Below, piece after piece: positions 44,589 through 52,749 of a stretch of 64,000 nucleotides of DNA. Source of the stretch: Clostridia bacterium (GTDB taxonomy: Bacteria > Bacillota_A > Clostridia > Christensenellales > Borkfalkiaceae). Within the stretch, counting starts at the first letter, position 1; each line of letters opens with the position of its first letter. The position numbers and the translations under genes are program-made. Under the pieces are notes generated by a model. The model did not search any database. It was not told the DNA's origin and worked only from the letters and a program-made list of their open reading frames with translations. Location of the stretch: the NCBI GenBank assembly GCA_017457015.1, contig JAFTIG010000048.1, positions 1 through 64,000 of the forward strand. The letters are read 5' to 3'.

Positions 44589-44697
44589 TCAAGTTCCGCA
44601 TAGCAACGGATACCTGTCGTAAAAAAAATTTTGCACTTATTACCGTCAGTTTCCAAACTTGAATAACCGCAGTTGTGCATTATTATTTTAGCACAAA
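44589..44697 (-). promoter_or_regulatory. Candidate switching leader RNA of the ECF-coaX-hom genes
   Basis: Minus-strand RNA: TGCAC (44675-44679) can pair with GTGCA (44632-44636) and TTATT (44662-44666) with AATAA (44637-44641), forming a stem followed by eight Ts (44621-44628), a terminator-like layout. The same TGCAC can instead pair upstream (TTGTGC with GCACAA, 44674-44697). TCAAGTT inside the hairpin (44656-44662) is complementary to AACTTGA (44589-44595), 2 nt before the GGAGG. These exclusive pairings suggest attenuation or a riboswitch. It matches no class I recognise. Confidence 0.4.
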
Positions 44698-44829
44698 AAA
44701 AATTCGTTAGCAATTAAATAAAGGCAATTTGTAACATTTTTCAAGAATATTGATTATATTGATATTAGAAAACTCCGCCAAACAAAAAATTTCTACATAG
44801 GCGGACGATACTTTTGGAGGTACTTTTTT

Positions 44830-45042
44830 ATGAACGGTATGAATGGTTTTGATTTATTCGGCGGAAACAACTGTTGTCTTTGGATTTTGATAATTTTACT
44901 CATTATCTGTCTTTGCAAGAGCGGTTGCCTTTCCGGTATTTTTAACAGTTGCTACTGTCTGCCCGTGGCTCTTTTATTGATTTGTTGCTGCTGTAAGAAC
45001 GGCGGTATGCTAGGCGGTTTCGGTGGCGGTTGCTGCAAATAA
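44830..45042 (+). CDS. Tiny Cys- and Gly-rich membrane protein
   Basis: A 70 aa protein with 13 Cys residues. Layout: Gly/Asn-rich head (MNGMNGFDLFGGNN), hydrophobic segment CCLWILIILLIICLC (15-29), short loop, second hydrophobic stretch ending ALLLICCCC (46-55), and a Gly-rich CCK tail. Expression is well supported by GGAGGT 10 nt upstream and a strong terminator after the stop. I do not know the family. Cysteine clusters at membrane boundaries suggest metal binding, disulfide cross-linking or lipidation; none can be shown. It stands alone upstream of the purine permease. Confidence 0.75.
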   Translation: MNGMNGFDLFGGNNCCLWILIILLIICLCKSGCLSGIFNSCYCLPVALLLICCCCKNGGMLGGFGGGCCK

Positions 45043-45054
45043 TAAAAAAGTTTT

Positions 45055-45087
45055 AGCGGGGCGCACAAAGTCGCCCCGCTTTTTTAT
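45055..45087 (+). terminator. Terminator after the Cys-rich gene
   Basis: AGCGGGGCG pairs with CGCCCCGCT, loop CACAAAGT, then TTTTTATT. It begins 12 bp after the stop. Confidence 0.9.
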
Positions 45088-45181
45088 TGCATTTTTTAGT
45101 GTCAAAAATTAAGCCAACTACAATATATTGTGCCATTTTTTAAAAAACTTGAAATTTTCTTGAAAAATTTTAAAAAAGTTA

Positions 45182-45210
45182 TTGCAAATATATTTAATAT
45201 ATGTTATCAT
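45182..45210 (+). promoter_or_regulatory. SigA-type promoter of the NCS2 permease gene
   Basis: TTGCAA (45182-45187) and TATCAT (45205-45210) are 17 nt apart, 37 nt before the ATG. No purine-riboswitch sequence fits in this short leader. Confidence 0.65.
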
Positions 45211-45247
45211 TTTTTTAATAAAAAATTTTTACAAAGGAGAATTTCTC

Positions 45248-46759
45248 ATGGAAAACAAAACCCCTGAAACTCAGGAACAGTCTTGTTCTTGCGGCTGCAG
45301 TAAAAAAGATTTCTTTAACGTAAAGAAAAGTGGCAGCAACGTAAGAACGGAAATCATTGCGGGTATAGTTACTTTCCTTGCTATGGCTTATATTCTTACC
45401 CTCAATCCACTACTGATGCTTGACATGTTCAACCCTAACGGTACTGCACACGCACACATGTATTCGTCAGTATTTATCGCAACGGCACTCGGCGCGTTCA
45501 TAGGTACTTTACTTATGGCACTCTACGCAAAGTTGCCTTTGGCACAAGCACCCGGTCTTGGTCTTAACGGCATGGTCGGCGGCTTACTCGGCGGCGGACT
45601 TATCGGCACGGCGCTTTCTTTCGGAAGTTCAATGCTTTTAGTTTTGATCTCCGGCGTATTATTCCTTCTTTTAAGCATTCTTAAGATTCACGGTCTTTCT
45701 ATTAGAGAAATTATCTATAAAGCAATTCCTGAATCAGTTAGAAAGGCAATTTCCGTTGGTATCGGTTTATTTATCGCTATTATCGGTCTTGCAAATTCAG
45801 GCTTAATCGTTGCTAGTTCTACGATTGTTGATTTAGTTCCGTTCTCTTCTTGGGAAATGGCAGTCGTTGGACCTGCGCTCGTTTGCTTATTTGGCTTTAT
45901 CGTTATCGCAGTTCTTTCACACTTCAATATTAAAGGTGCCGTTATTATCGGTATTTTAGCTGCTACCCTTTTAGGTTGTATCCCTGCTATCGGCGTTACC
46001 AAAATGTCTGAAGAATCCTGGAAGTTCTGGTTACACTTTGAAAACTTCTTCTCAATGGACGCATCTAAGGGCGGTTCGTTCTTAGCGTCGTTCACTGACA
46101 TTAACTTTAACGGCGCGTCTATCTTCTCTTTGATAATGATCGTTATCACTTTCTGTATGATAGACATGTTCGACACCATGGGCACTTGCGTTGGTTGCTG
46201 TTCTGCTGCTGGTCTTATGACCGAAGACGGCGTTCCCGTAAACTACAATAGAATTATGGTTGCTGACTCCGTTGCAACTTGTACAGGTGCTCTTTTAGGT
46301 ACTTCTACCGTTACCACCTTCGTTGAATCTGGTGCAGGGATTGCTGCAGGCGGTAGAACTGGTTTAACTGCTCTTACCACCGCATGCTTGTTCTTACTTT
46401 CAATATTCCTTCTCCCCTTATTCGCATCTATCCCTGGTGCTGCAGCAGCGTCTGCTCTTATTTGGGTTGGTTGCTTAATGCTTAAGGGTGTTAAGGACTT
46501 AAAGGTTGACACCGTTAAAGATTTAGTTCCTGCATTCCTTACCATCGCTATGATGCCCTTTGGCTATTCAATCACCGACGGTATTGGTTTAGGTCTTCTC
46601 TCTTACGTTATTATCGACCTTTGCGGTTACGTCTTCGGTTTAATAGGTTATGCACTTTCCAAGAAAGAAGATAAGGTTAAACCCGTTTGGGATTTACACG
46701 TTGTAACGATTATAATTGCTGTATTGTTCATACTCTATTTCTTCGTTCCCGCAAAATAA
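45248..46759 (+). CDS. NCS2-family purine permease (AzgA/PbuG type)
   Basis: A 503 aa membrane protein of the AzgA-like branch of the nucleobase transporters, which import guanine, hypoxanthine or adenine with protons. Family signatures are TEIIAGIVTFLAMAYILTLNP near 35, QAPGLGLNGMVGG near 98, MIDMFDTMGTCVGCC near 315 and TFVESGAGIAAGGRTGLTAL near 360. The N-terminus carries an unusual CSCGC cluster (13-17). Start at 45248 follows AAAGGAG by 8 nt; the longer reading runs into the promoter. A terminator follows, so it is monocistronic. Confidence 0.92.
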   Translation: MENKTPETQEQSCSCGCSKKDFFNVKKSGSNVRTEIIAGIVTFLAMAYILTLNPLLMLDMFNPNGTAHAHMYSSVFIATALGAFIGTLLMALYAKLPLAQAPGLGLNGMVGGLLGGGLIGTALSFGSSMLLVLISGVLFLLLSILKIHGLSIREIIYKAIPESVRKAISVGIGLFIAIIGLANSGLIVASSTIVDLVPFSSWEMAVVGPALVCLFGFIVIAVLSHFNIKGAVIIGILAATLLGCIPAIGVTKMSEESWKFWLHFENFFSMDASKGGSFLASFTDINFNGASIFSLIMIVITFCMIDMFDTMGTCVGCCSAAGLMTEDGVPVNYNRIMVADSVATCTGALLGTSTVTTFVESGAGIAAGGRTGLTALTTACLFLLSIFLLPLFASIPGAAAASALIWVGCLMLKGVKDLKVDTVKDLVPAFLTIAMMPFGYSITDGIGLGLLSYVIIDLCGYVFGLIGYALSKKEDKVKPVWDLHVVTIIIAVLFILYFFVPAK

Positions 46760-46778
46760 AACTTAAATTAAAAAGTTT

Positions 46779-46811
46779 AACCGCCTTGCTTTTCGCAAGG
46801 CGGTTTTTTTA
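46779..46811 (+). terminator. Terminator after the NCS2 permease gene
   Basis: AACCGCCTTGC pairs with GCAAGGCGGTT around TTTTC, followed by a run of Ts. Confidence 0.92.
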
Positions 46812-46852
46812 TTCGATTGTATTAAATTGAATAAAAGCAGTAACACCACGAT

Positions 46853-46872
46853 GAGACGGTTAGACGACCTTA
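46853..46872 (-). repeat. Single copy of the dispersed intergenic repeat family
   Basis: On the minus strand the sequence ATAAGGTCGTCTAACCGTCT matches the inverted copy at 52128-52147 over AAGGTCGTCTAA and the TTAAGGGCGTAT copies in the same cluster. It touches the 3' end of the ferritin-like gene, overlapping its last codons. Confidence 0.45.
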
Positions 46873-48117
46873 TTTTCCTTTTACTCTGCCCAGTTCAGTA
46901 TTGTCCACAGTCCTGTCACGCAGAGTTTTTTCGACGTGCGGTTTATCTTCATAACGGTAATCTTCACCGTTACGTTTAATATATTTATCTATCACGTTGT
47001 GGGATGCTACCTGCCCTACCGACGGATTTACTTGACGTTGATATTTAAAGAAGTCCGAGCCGTCGGGCATATCGTCTACGTTAACCATAACGTCGCGATA
47101 ACCGGTAAGACGTACGCTCTTAATAATCTCTCTAATATAATCTTTATTAGATTTAAGTTTAATAAGCGACGGAAAATCCGCACCGCCAACGAATAATTGT
47201 TGCCACTCTCTACCTTCGTATTTATAAAGCATTTCCGCGGCGATTTTAAGGTGGGTAAGTTCTTCTTCAAAATGCTCTTGCCATATCTTTTTAATATAAG
47301 CGTCAGACTCGTCTTCGTAACAAGAATAATAAAGGTAGCACTCGGTATACTCGTGCATAACCCAACACTCAAGCCAAGTACAAGCAGGATCCATAAGCGA
47401 GCCGTAACCCGATACGTGCTGTTCTTCAATCATTGCAATTTCCGAGTAAAGTTTTCTACCCAAATCACTGTGATAAAATCCGCTTATATTCATATAATAA
47501 TTCATCGTTTGTTGCTCCGCCGCCGTTATAATTCCCGTGTGAAGACGAGTTATTAAACTGTCTTGCCAAGAATTGATATACTGTCTTATATCGTCTTTGG
47601 GGTGGCGGTGCTCACTTATAGTCGGGCGCGCAGGAGTAATTTCCGTGTATCCGCCAACTAACCTTTCTGCATGCACGCCTTCTTCCATATCTAAAAGATT
47701 TGCGTACCTATAAAGGTGATCAAAATCTTCTAAAAGAGCAAAATCAAGTTGGGCTTTTACAAAAGGATTAGGCTCTTTTTGCGCCATTTCCGCAGTTAAA
47801 TCTACGGCTAATTGCTCGTATCCTATCGTGTGCTCTAAAATCGTTTCATCAAGCGGTTTTAATGCCGATATGCACTTTTGCTGTTGTTGTTCTTGACGGC
47901 GAACTTCTGCAAGCACGCGTCGAATATCGTTGTTGGTGCAGTGGCGGTTAAAGTTATGCAAAAACATATTCGACTCAAACTCCGTGCCATTCATTAGTAT
48001 CACGCGCGTTTTGGTGTAAGGACCTGTCGTGTTCTTGTCGTAAGGCTTTGCCGCTAACGAATTCCAACTTGCGTACGTTATCTTATTGTCTTTTGGTAGT
48101 TCTTTAAAAGGGTTCAT
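46870..48117 (-). CDS. Ferritin-like (putative di-iron) protein of unknown function
   Basis: A 415 aa soluble protein. The middle (about 90-300) has long helices with acidic/His pairs spaced as in ferritin-like di-iron bundles: Glu101; Glu130 and His134 (EDFDH); Glu231 and His234 (EEQH); Glu256 (MHEYTECY); Glu286 and His289 (EELTH). The flanking N- and C-terminal regions are unfamiliar, rich in Asn/Lys/Asp. No known subfamily is recognised; oxidase, hydroxylase or metal storage are possible. Start at 48117 is set by AGGAGA upstream; the longer reading adds a basic leader. Confidence 0.6.
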   Translation of the reverse strand: MNPFKELPKDNKITYASWNSLAAKPYDKNTTGPYTKTRVILMNGTEFESNMFLHNFNRHCTNNDIRRVLAEVRRQEQQQQKCISALKPLDETILEHTIGYEQLAVDLTAEMAQKEPNPFVKAQLDFALLEDFDHLYRYANLLDMEEGVHAERLVGGYTEITPARPTISEHRHPKDDIRQYINSWQDSLITRLHTGIITAAEQQTMNYYMNISGFYHSDLGRKLYSEIAMIEEQHVSGYGSLMDPACTWLECWVMHEYTECYLYYSCYEDESDAYIKKIWQEHFEEELTHLKIAAEMLYKYEGREWQQLFVGGADFPSLIKLKSNKDYIREIIKSVRLTGYRDVMVNVDDMPDGSDFFKYQRQVNPSVGQVASHNVIDKYIKRNGEDYRYEDKPHVEKTLRDRTVDNTELGRVKGK

Positions 48118-48182
48118 AATCAATCTCCTATAAATTTTTCTTTTTTGATTATCACCCTTACTAAATTTTTTATACACAAAAT

Positions 48183-48211
48183 AAAAAAACGAACTACGCG
48201 TTCGTTTTTTT
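48183..48211 (-). terminator. Terminator overlapping the end of the VanZ-like gene
   Basis: AAAAAAACGAAC pairs with GTTCGTTTTTTT with the loop TACGC. The TAG stop of the VanZ-like gene (48194-48196) lies at the stem-loop junction, so the last codons form part of the terminator. Confidence 0.8.
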
Positions 48212-48661
48212 GATTTTAATTTTATTCATTATTATTACGAATATTACGCTTACAAAGCACGCGGTGACGTATCCTGAAAAATCTATTAAGACGTCTACTA
48301 CGGCAGGTCCACGGTGCGATAAGATTTGTATACTTTCGTCAATAATTGCAACGGCTAAACCTATAGGCAAAACCTTAAATAAACTTTCTTTCTTTTTACC
48401 GTGCAGTTGATAAAACAGTGCGTTTATTTCAACGCCAAGCAAAAAGAACTCGCAAAAGTGCGTTATTTTGCGCATGCCGTTATGGTCGACGACGTCTTTA
48501 CCGAATATAAAATCAAACACGACTTTAAGCCAGTTAAAGACTTTGCCCGACTCTTCTGCCGATTGTTCAACCGATAAACACGAATTGCCCCATATAAACC
48601 CCACCGTTATTATAACCGACACTATAAGGGTTAAAATCCTAATTTTTCTCTTTACGTCCAT
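48194..48661 (-). CDS. VanZ-like membrane protein
   Basis: A 155 aa protein with four hydrophobic segments and the VanZ-family features RKITHFCEFFLLG (near 65) and DESIQILSHRGPAVVDVLIDFSG (near 108). VanZ gives low-level teicoplanin resistance in enterococci; most relatives have unknown cell-envelope roles. No vancomycin cluster is present. The stop is TAG. It lies 4 bp after malQ. Confidence 0.88.
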   Translation of the reverse strand: MDVKRKIRILTLIVSVIITVGFIWGNSCLSVEQSAEESGKVFNWLKVVFDFIFGKDVVDHNGMRKITHFCEFFLLGVEINALFYQLHGKKKESLFKVLPIGLAVAIIDESIQILSHRGPAVVDVLIDFSGYVTACFVSVIFVIIMNKIKIKKTNA

Positions 48662-48665
48662 AAAT

Positions 48666-50162
48666 TTATCTCAAATATTTAGCGGTTAATTTTTTCAGTT
48701 TTGTTATAGCCGATTTATTAAAGTGCGACCTACTGAATTTCACCGCCCAGTTTTGTTCTTTAACCGTGCCCGGCTCGTTTATTCTATAATCCGTACCCAA
48801 ATGCAAAAGGTCTTGCATCGGGATAATAAAACAATTTGCCTTTGACGCAAAACCGAGTTCGGTTATTGCGTTTATAAGCGAAGTTTTATCCGCCGTTTCG
48901 CCTTTAACTTTCATTAAAGATAAACTTTCTTTAACGCCGTTTACTATATTGTTATAATCCCACTCGGTTGCACTATCGATAAGCCCTAAAAGTGTATCGT
49001 TGTCGTGCGTACCCGTATAGCAGACGTAATTTTTTTCTATTCTTTGGGGAAGATAAAGGTTACCGTTATCGCCGTTAAAGGCAAACGACAAGATTTTCAT
49101 ACCGGGGTAGCCCGTATGCTTTAATAGTTCTCTTACGCCGTCGTCTATTATCCCCAAATCTTCGGCAATAATTCTTTCCTTATCTATTTCGCTATGCAGT
49201 GCAGAAAACAGTTTTTCACTAGGAACGTCCACCCACTCGCCGATTTTTGCGTCGGTGCGGAAAGAATCGACTTCATAATACCTATCTAATCCCCTAAAAT
49301 GGTCTATGCGAACGTAATCGAATACTGTAAGAGCAGTTTTTAGCCTTTTAATCCACCAGTTAAAACCGTTCTTTTCATGCTCTATATAGTCGTAAACGGG
49401 ATTGCCCCACAACTGACCGTTTTCTGAAAAATAATCGGGCGGTACGCCTGCAACCTTTTTAGGCGCAAAATTTTCGTCAAGTTTATATAGACTCGGGTTT
49501 ACCCAAACGTCCACGCTGTCAAGTGCAACGTACAACGGCATATCTCCAAGTATTAAAATGCCTTTTGAGTTGGCGTATTTCTTTAAGTTAAACCACTGTT
49601 CTTTTGCCTTAAATTGCACGAACTGCCAAAACAGTATCTCTTCATTATACGCACGCGCGAACTTGTTAAGTTCCTTTTCTTCACGATGCGCAAAAGGTCT
49701 TTCCCACTCGTAAAAATGTTTTTGTCCCGACGCGTATTTTATGGACATATAAAGTGCGTAATCGTAACTTTCTTTACTTTTTAAATATCTCTTAAACGCT
49801 TTGTTTTCTTTATCAAACCGCTCGAACGCACTCCTAAGTAACGGATACCTTACTGCGTAGAGTTCGCCGTAATTAATATATTTTTTATCAGAAATAGAAA
49901 ACTTGAGTTCGGCTGCAGTAATTAAACCCTGCTCTTTAAGAATTTCAGGGCTTATAAAATATGGATTAAATGACGTCGAACAAACCGACGAATACGGAGA
50001 ATTACCGTATCCCGTCTGCACGAGTGGCAATATTTGCCAAATTTTTTGACCAGACGCTGCTAAAAAATCCACAAATTTATAACTTTCTTTACCAAAATCA
50101 CCTATACCGTATTTACTAGGCAAGGAAAATATCGGCATTAAAATTCCACTACATCTTTTCAT
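48666..50162 (-). CDS. malQ: 4-alpha-glucanotransferase
   Basis: MalQ (GH77) moves maltosyl and longer glucan units in maltodextrin and glycogen use. The 498 aa protein has the start RCSGILMPIFSLPSKYGIGDFG, SYQ-type segment GYGNSPYSSVCSTSFNPYFI, the nucleophile region VRIDHFRGLDRYYEV (Asp near 300), IIAEDLGII (acid/base Glu) and CYTGTHDNDTLLG. Length is typical. It stands in a minus-strand group with a CPBP gene upstream and the VanZ-like gene 4 bp downstream. No other glycogen genes are in the window. Confidence 0.95.
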   Translation of the reverse strand: MKRCSGILMPIFSLPSKYGIGDFGKESYKFVDFLAASGQKIWQILPLVQTGYGNSPYSSVCSTSFNPYFISPEILKEQGLITAAELKFSISDKKYINYGELYAVRYPLLRSAFERFDKENKAFKRYLKSKESYDYALYMSIKYASGQKHFYEWERPFAHREEKELNKFARAYNEEILFWQFVQFKAKEQWFNLKKYANSKGILILGDMPLYVALDSVDVWVNPSLYKLDENFAPKKVAGVPPDYFSENGQLWGNPVYDYIEHEKNGFNWWIKRLKTALTVFDYVRIDHFRGLDRYYEVDSFRTDAKIGEWVDVPSEKLFSALHSEIDKERIIAEDLGIIDDGVRELLKHTGYPGMKILSFAFNGDNGNLYLPQRIEKNYVCYTGTHDNDTLLGLIDSATEWDYNNIVNGVKESLSLMKVKGETADKTSLINAITELGFASKANCFIIPMQDLLHLGTDYRINEPGTVKEQNWAVKFSRSHFNKSAITKLKKLTAKYLR

Positions 50163-50190
50163 ATTATTATTTCAGGTTTGCCCTAATCCT

Positions 50191-51018
50191 TTAATCTAAA
50201 ACTTCTTCTTTTAGATATAAATCTTTTACTTTACTAAAATCAATTTTTATTATGATAATAACCATATAAACAGCGACCAAAACGGCTATTACCGCCGTTA
50301 ATATCACCGTCACGTTATCCCACTGACTGCCGCATGCAATACCTACGTTTGACAGTATAAGTCCGCCTATATCGTATACAGAGTGAATAACTATTGCTGT
50401 AAACACGTTCTTCGTCACACATAGCGCAATGGCGCACGTTGCGCCTATTAAAAACGAATACCCTACTTGCATTATCGTTGCGCCTATCCCTGCGCCACCG
50501 AATAAATTTATCAAATGAGAGAGTGAGAATACTGCCGCAGTAGTAGCCACTGCAAACACTGCGCCGTACTTTTTTTCTCTATATATATAAGTACATAGCG
50601 GAAATACTAATCCACAATAAACGAGTTCTTCAAAAGTGCCGACTGATAAACAGTATAAAATATATAAAATCACGTCAATACTATCGCCCGTAACGGTCGC
50701 ATTTCCGCTACTAAAAGCAATAATAGGAAAGTTGTTTACCGCCACGACGAGCGCAGGAATCACCGCGAAAAACGCCTTTATTCCACCACTTGAAAAAAAC
50801 GCGCGATAAAAACGATATTTTATAATCGCAATTACTGCACCTATGCATAGCAATGCGCGCAGTACCGTTCCGCCCATGAGTTTTGCTTTTAGATTATCTT
50901 TTATAAATAGTCCAAAAAGCCACTCGGTAGGGAGCGAAACGAACCCGACAGCCAAAAGAACTATTATCGCAATATGATAGACGGGAGATTTGAAAGCGTC
51001 TTGACGGAGTTTGCTCAT
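50191..51018 (-). CDS. CPBP-family intramembrane protein with altered EExxxR motif
   Basis: A 275 aa protein with about eight membrane segments. The CPBP (CAAX protease / bacteriocin-processing) motifs are visible: motif 1 EELVYCG near 130, motif 2 with His in FSLSHLI near 166 and motif 3 HSVYDIGG near 215. In motif 1 the sixth residue, normally Arg, is Cys. The paired Glu and both His are intact, so activity is possible. The substrate is unknown. It overlaps the fabG-like gene by 4 nt (ATGA). Confidence 0.8.
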   Translation of the reverse strand: MSKLRQDAFKSPVYHIAIIVLLAVGFVSLPTEWLFGLFIKDNLKAKLMGGTVLRALLCIGAVIAIIKYRFYRAFFSSGGIKAFFAVIPALVVAVNNFPIIAFSSGNATVTGDSIDVILYILYCLSVGTFEELVYCGLVFPLCTYIYREKKYGAVFAVATTAAVFSLSHLINLFGGAGIGATIMQVGYSFLIGATCAIALCVTKNVFTAIVIHSVYDIGGLILSNVGIACGSQWDNVTVILTAVIAVLVAVYMVIIIIKIDFSKVKDLYLKEEVLD

Positions 51019-51752
51019 AGCGTTAAGCCCCCGTCGACGGTTATTATCTGCCCCGTTATAAAGTCGGATTTGTCGCTTGATAAAAACAGTATAAGTTCGG
51101 CAATATCTTTTGGCGTACCTATTCTGCCTATCGGGGTTTGCTTTTTGAGTTCAATTACATCGTCTTTAGTTAAATTTGCGTTCATAGGAGTATCTATAAC
51201 GCCTGGGCAAACACAGTTTACGTTTATACCGCTAAGTCCTACTTCTTTAGCAAGTGCTTTGGTATAACCTATAAGGGCAGATTTACTTGCGGAATACGCA
51301 ACTTCCATACTTGCGCCAACCACGCCCCACATAGACGAAACGTTAACTATCTTACCTTTTTTAGCACTTATCATACCTTTTAAAACGCGGTTGGTTAAAA
51401 GAAAAGCACTTTTCATATTGACGGAAAATACTTTATCATAATCAGATTCGGTAGTGTCGGTAACGAGTTTGTTCAAAGACACGCCCGCGTTATTTACGAG
51501 AACGTCAATCCTTTTGAAACTTTTATCCACTTTGTCCATCATATCTTCAATTTCGTTTACCTTACTTAAATCGGCTTTTACCGTAAATAAATAATCGTAA
51601 ACTCCTCGTTCTTTTGCGAGACGTTTAAGTTGTTCTATGCCCGACGTACCAGTATTATATTGAGCGACAACGAAATAACCGTTATTTAAAAAAGTTAACG
51701 CCGTCTCCCTTCCTATACCGCCACTCGCGCCGGTTATAAGTGCAATTTTCAT
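51015..51752 (-). CDS. Short-chain dehydrogenase (FabG-like)
   Basis: A 245 aa NAD(P)-dependent SDR, closest in pattern to 3-oxoacyl-ACP reductase. It has TGASGGIGRE near 7-16 for cofactor binding, NNAGV near 88, the catalytic Ser (SSMWG), Tyr and Lys in YSASKSALIGY, and the end FITGQIITVDGGL. No other fatty-acid genes adjoin it, so whether it works in fatty-acid synthesis or on another substrate is open. It is followed by a coupled CPBP gene. Confidence 0.88.
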   Translation of the reverse strand: MKIALITGASGGIGRETALTFLNNGYFVVAQYNTGTSGIEQLKRLAKERGVYDYLFTVKADLSKVNEIEDMMDKVDKSFKRIDVLVNNAGVSLNKLVTDTTESDYDKVFSVNMKSAFLLTNRVLKGMISAKKGKIVNVSSMWGVVGASMEVAYSASKSALIGYTKALAKEVGLSGINVNCVCPGVIDTPMNANLTKDDVIELKKQTPIGRIGTPKDIAELILFLSSDKSDFITGQIITVDGGLTL

Positions 51753-51768
51753 AATTACCTATGGAATA

Positions 51769-51793
51769 ATACCCGCAAAATTTTTGCGGGTAT
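51769..51793 (-). terminator. Hairpin between the repeat region and the fabG-like gene
   Basis: ATACCCGCAAA pairs with TTTGCGGGTAT. The minus-strand tail is only TATTATTCC, so termination is uncertain; the hairpin may equally act in the leader of the fabG-like gene. Confidence 0.5.
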
Positions 51794-51833
51794 CTAATTG
51801 TTGTTTTTATTTAATTTTTTCGTTCCAACTATG

Positions 51834-52147
51834 TGCGAGCACTATTTTAAGGGCGTATTAACAAGCAGGCGTGACGCCTGTCACAAGTTGACAACTTGTG
51901 TTGTTATTACTTAATAACCCAGAACTCTCACACTCCGCTCGTACACAGTTTTAAGGTTGTATGAACGAGCAGCGCAAGGCTCGTAAGCGTGACGCTTAAC
52001 CCTAACTTAACTCCGCTCGTGTACCATTTAAGGGCGTATAAACAAGCGAGAGCAGGAAAACAAGCGTTGACGAAGTGCGTGTACGTCTGTACACAATCAA
52101 GGCAACGCGATGTTTGACGAACTATCGCGACGTTTAGACGACCTTAA
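51834..52147. repeat. Cluster of intergenic repeats with small hairpins, no gene
   Basis: The 400-bp gap between the fabG-like gene and efp has no coding sequence. It holds three direct copies of TTAAGGGCGTATNAACNAGC (51847-51866, 51951-51970 with TTG for GCG, 52028-52047) and one inverted, diverged copy at the right end (52128-52147, TTAAGGTCGTCTAAACGTCG on the minus strand). The copies are preceded by CTCCGCTCGT-like sequence (copies 2 and 3) and followed by short hairpins such as AGGCG-TGA-CGCCT, ACAAGTT-GAC-AACTTGT, TAAGCG-TGA-CGCTTA and GTGTAC-GTCT-GTACAC. Related single copies lie at 17.1 and 46.86 kb. Confidence 0.55.
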
Positions 52148-52153
52148 AAAAGA

Positions 52154-52711
52154 TTAGCCCTTTACACGCTCCATATATTCCCCAGTTCTAGTGTCAACTC
52201 TAATGAGTTCACCTTGTTCAACGAACATAGGAACTTGGATACTAACGCCGGTTTCCAAAATTGCTTCTTTGGTAGCGTTGGTTGCGGTGTTTCCTTTAAC
52301 GGAAGGATCTGCTTGAGTAACGCGAAGGGTTACGAAGTTTTCACATTCAACCGAGAAAGCAACGCCCTTATATGATCTAACGATAACGGGATCGTTTTCT
52401 TTGATATATTTTAATGCATCTTCTACTTGGTCGTAGTTTAACGGAGTAAGGTTGAATTCCTGATCCATAAAGTAATAGAGTTCACCGTCGGTATAAGAAT
52501 AGGTCATATTTCTCGTTTCGATGGTTGCGTCTTGTAATTTTTCGGTGGGGTTCCAAGTTCTTTCAAGAACCTTCCCGTCGATTACGTTTTTCATTTTGGT
52601 TCTTACGAACGCTGCACCCTTACCGGGTTTAACGTGTTGGAAGTCTACGATAGTCCATACAGAACCTTCGTATTCAAAAGTTGAACCTTTTCTAAAATCG
52701 CCTGCTAACAT
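52154..52711 (-). CDS. efp: Elongation factor P
   Basis: EF-P relieves ribosome stalling at proline runs. The 185 aa protein has three OB-like domains; the tip lysine that is modified in many species lies in [11 protein letters not shown] (about residue 31). It has the typical C-terminus [30 protein letters not shown]. It follows the Xaa-Pro peptidase gene by 38 bp, an arrangement common in Firmicutes. Confidence 0.96.
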   Translation of the reverse strand: MLAGDFRKGSTFEYEGSVWTIVDFQHVKPGKGAAFVRTKMKNVIDGKVLERTWNPTEKLQDATIETRNMTYSYTDGELYYFMDQEFNLTPLNYDQVEDALKYIKENDPVIVRSYKGVAFSVECENFVTLRVTQADPSVKGNTATNATKEAILETGVSIQVPMFVEQGELIRVDTRTGEYMERVKG

Positions 52712-52749
52712 AAATATTTTCTCCTTAAATGTTTATCTAAATTTATTTT

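Noticed and set aside
45088..45247. Purine riboswitch ahead of the NCS2 permease gene
   Set aside because: The promoter at 45182-45210 leaves a leader of about 30 nt and no purine aptamer core is visible.
51834..52147. CRISPR array
   Set aside because: Repeats are diverged, spacing is 77-104 bp, one copy is inverted and no cas gene is present.
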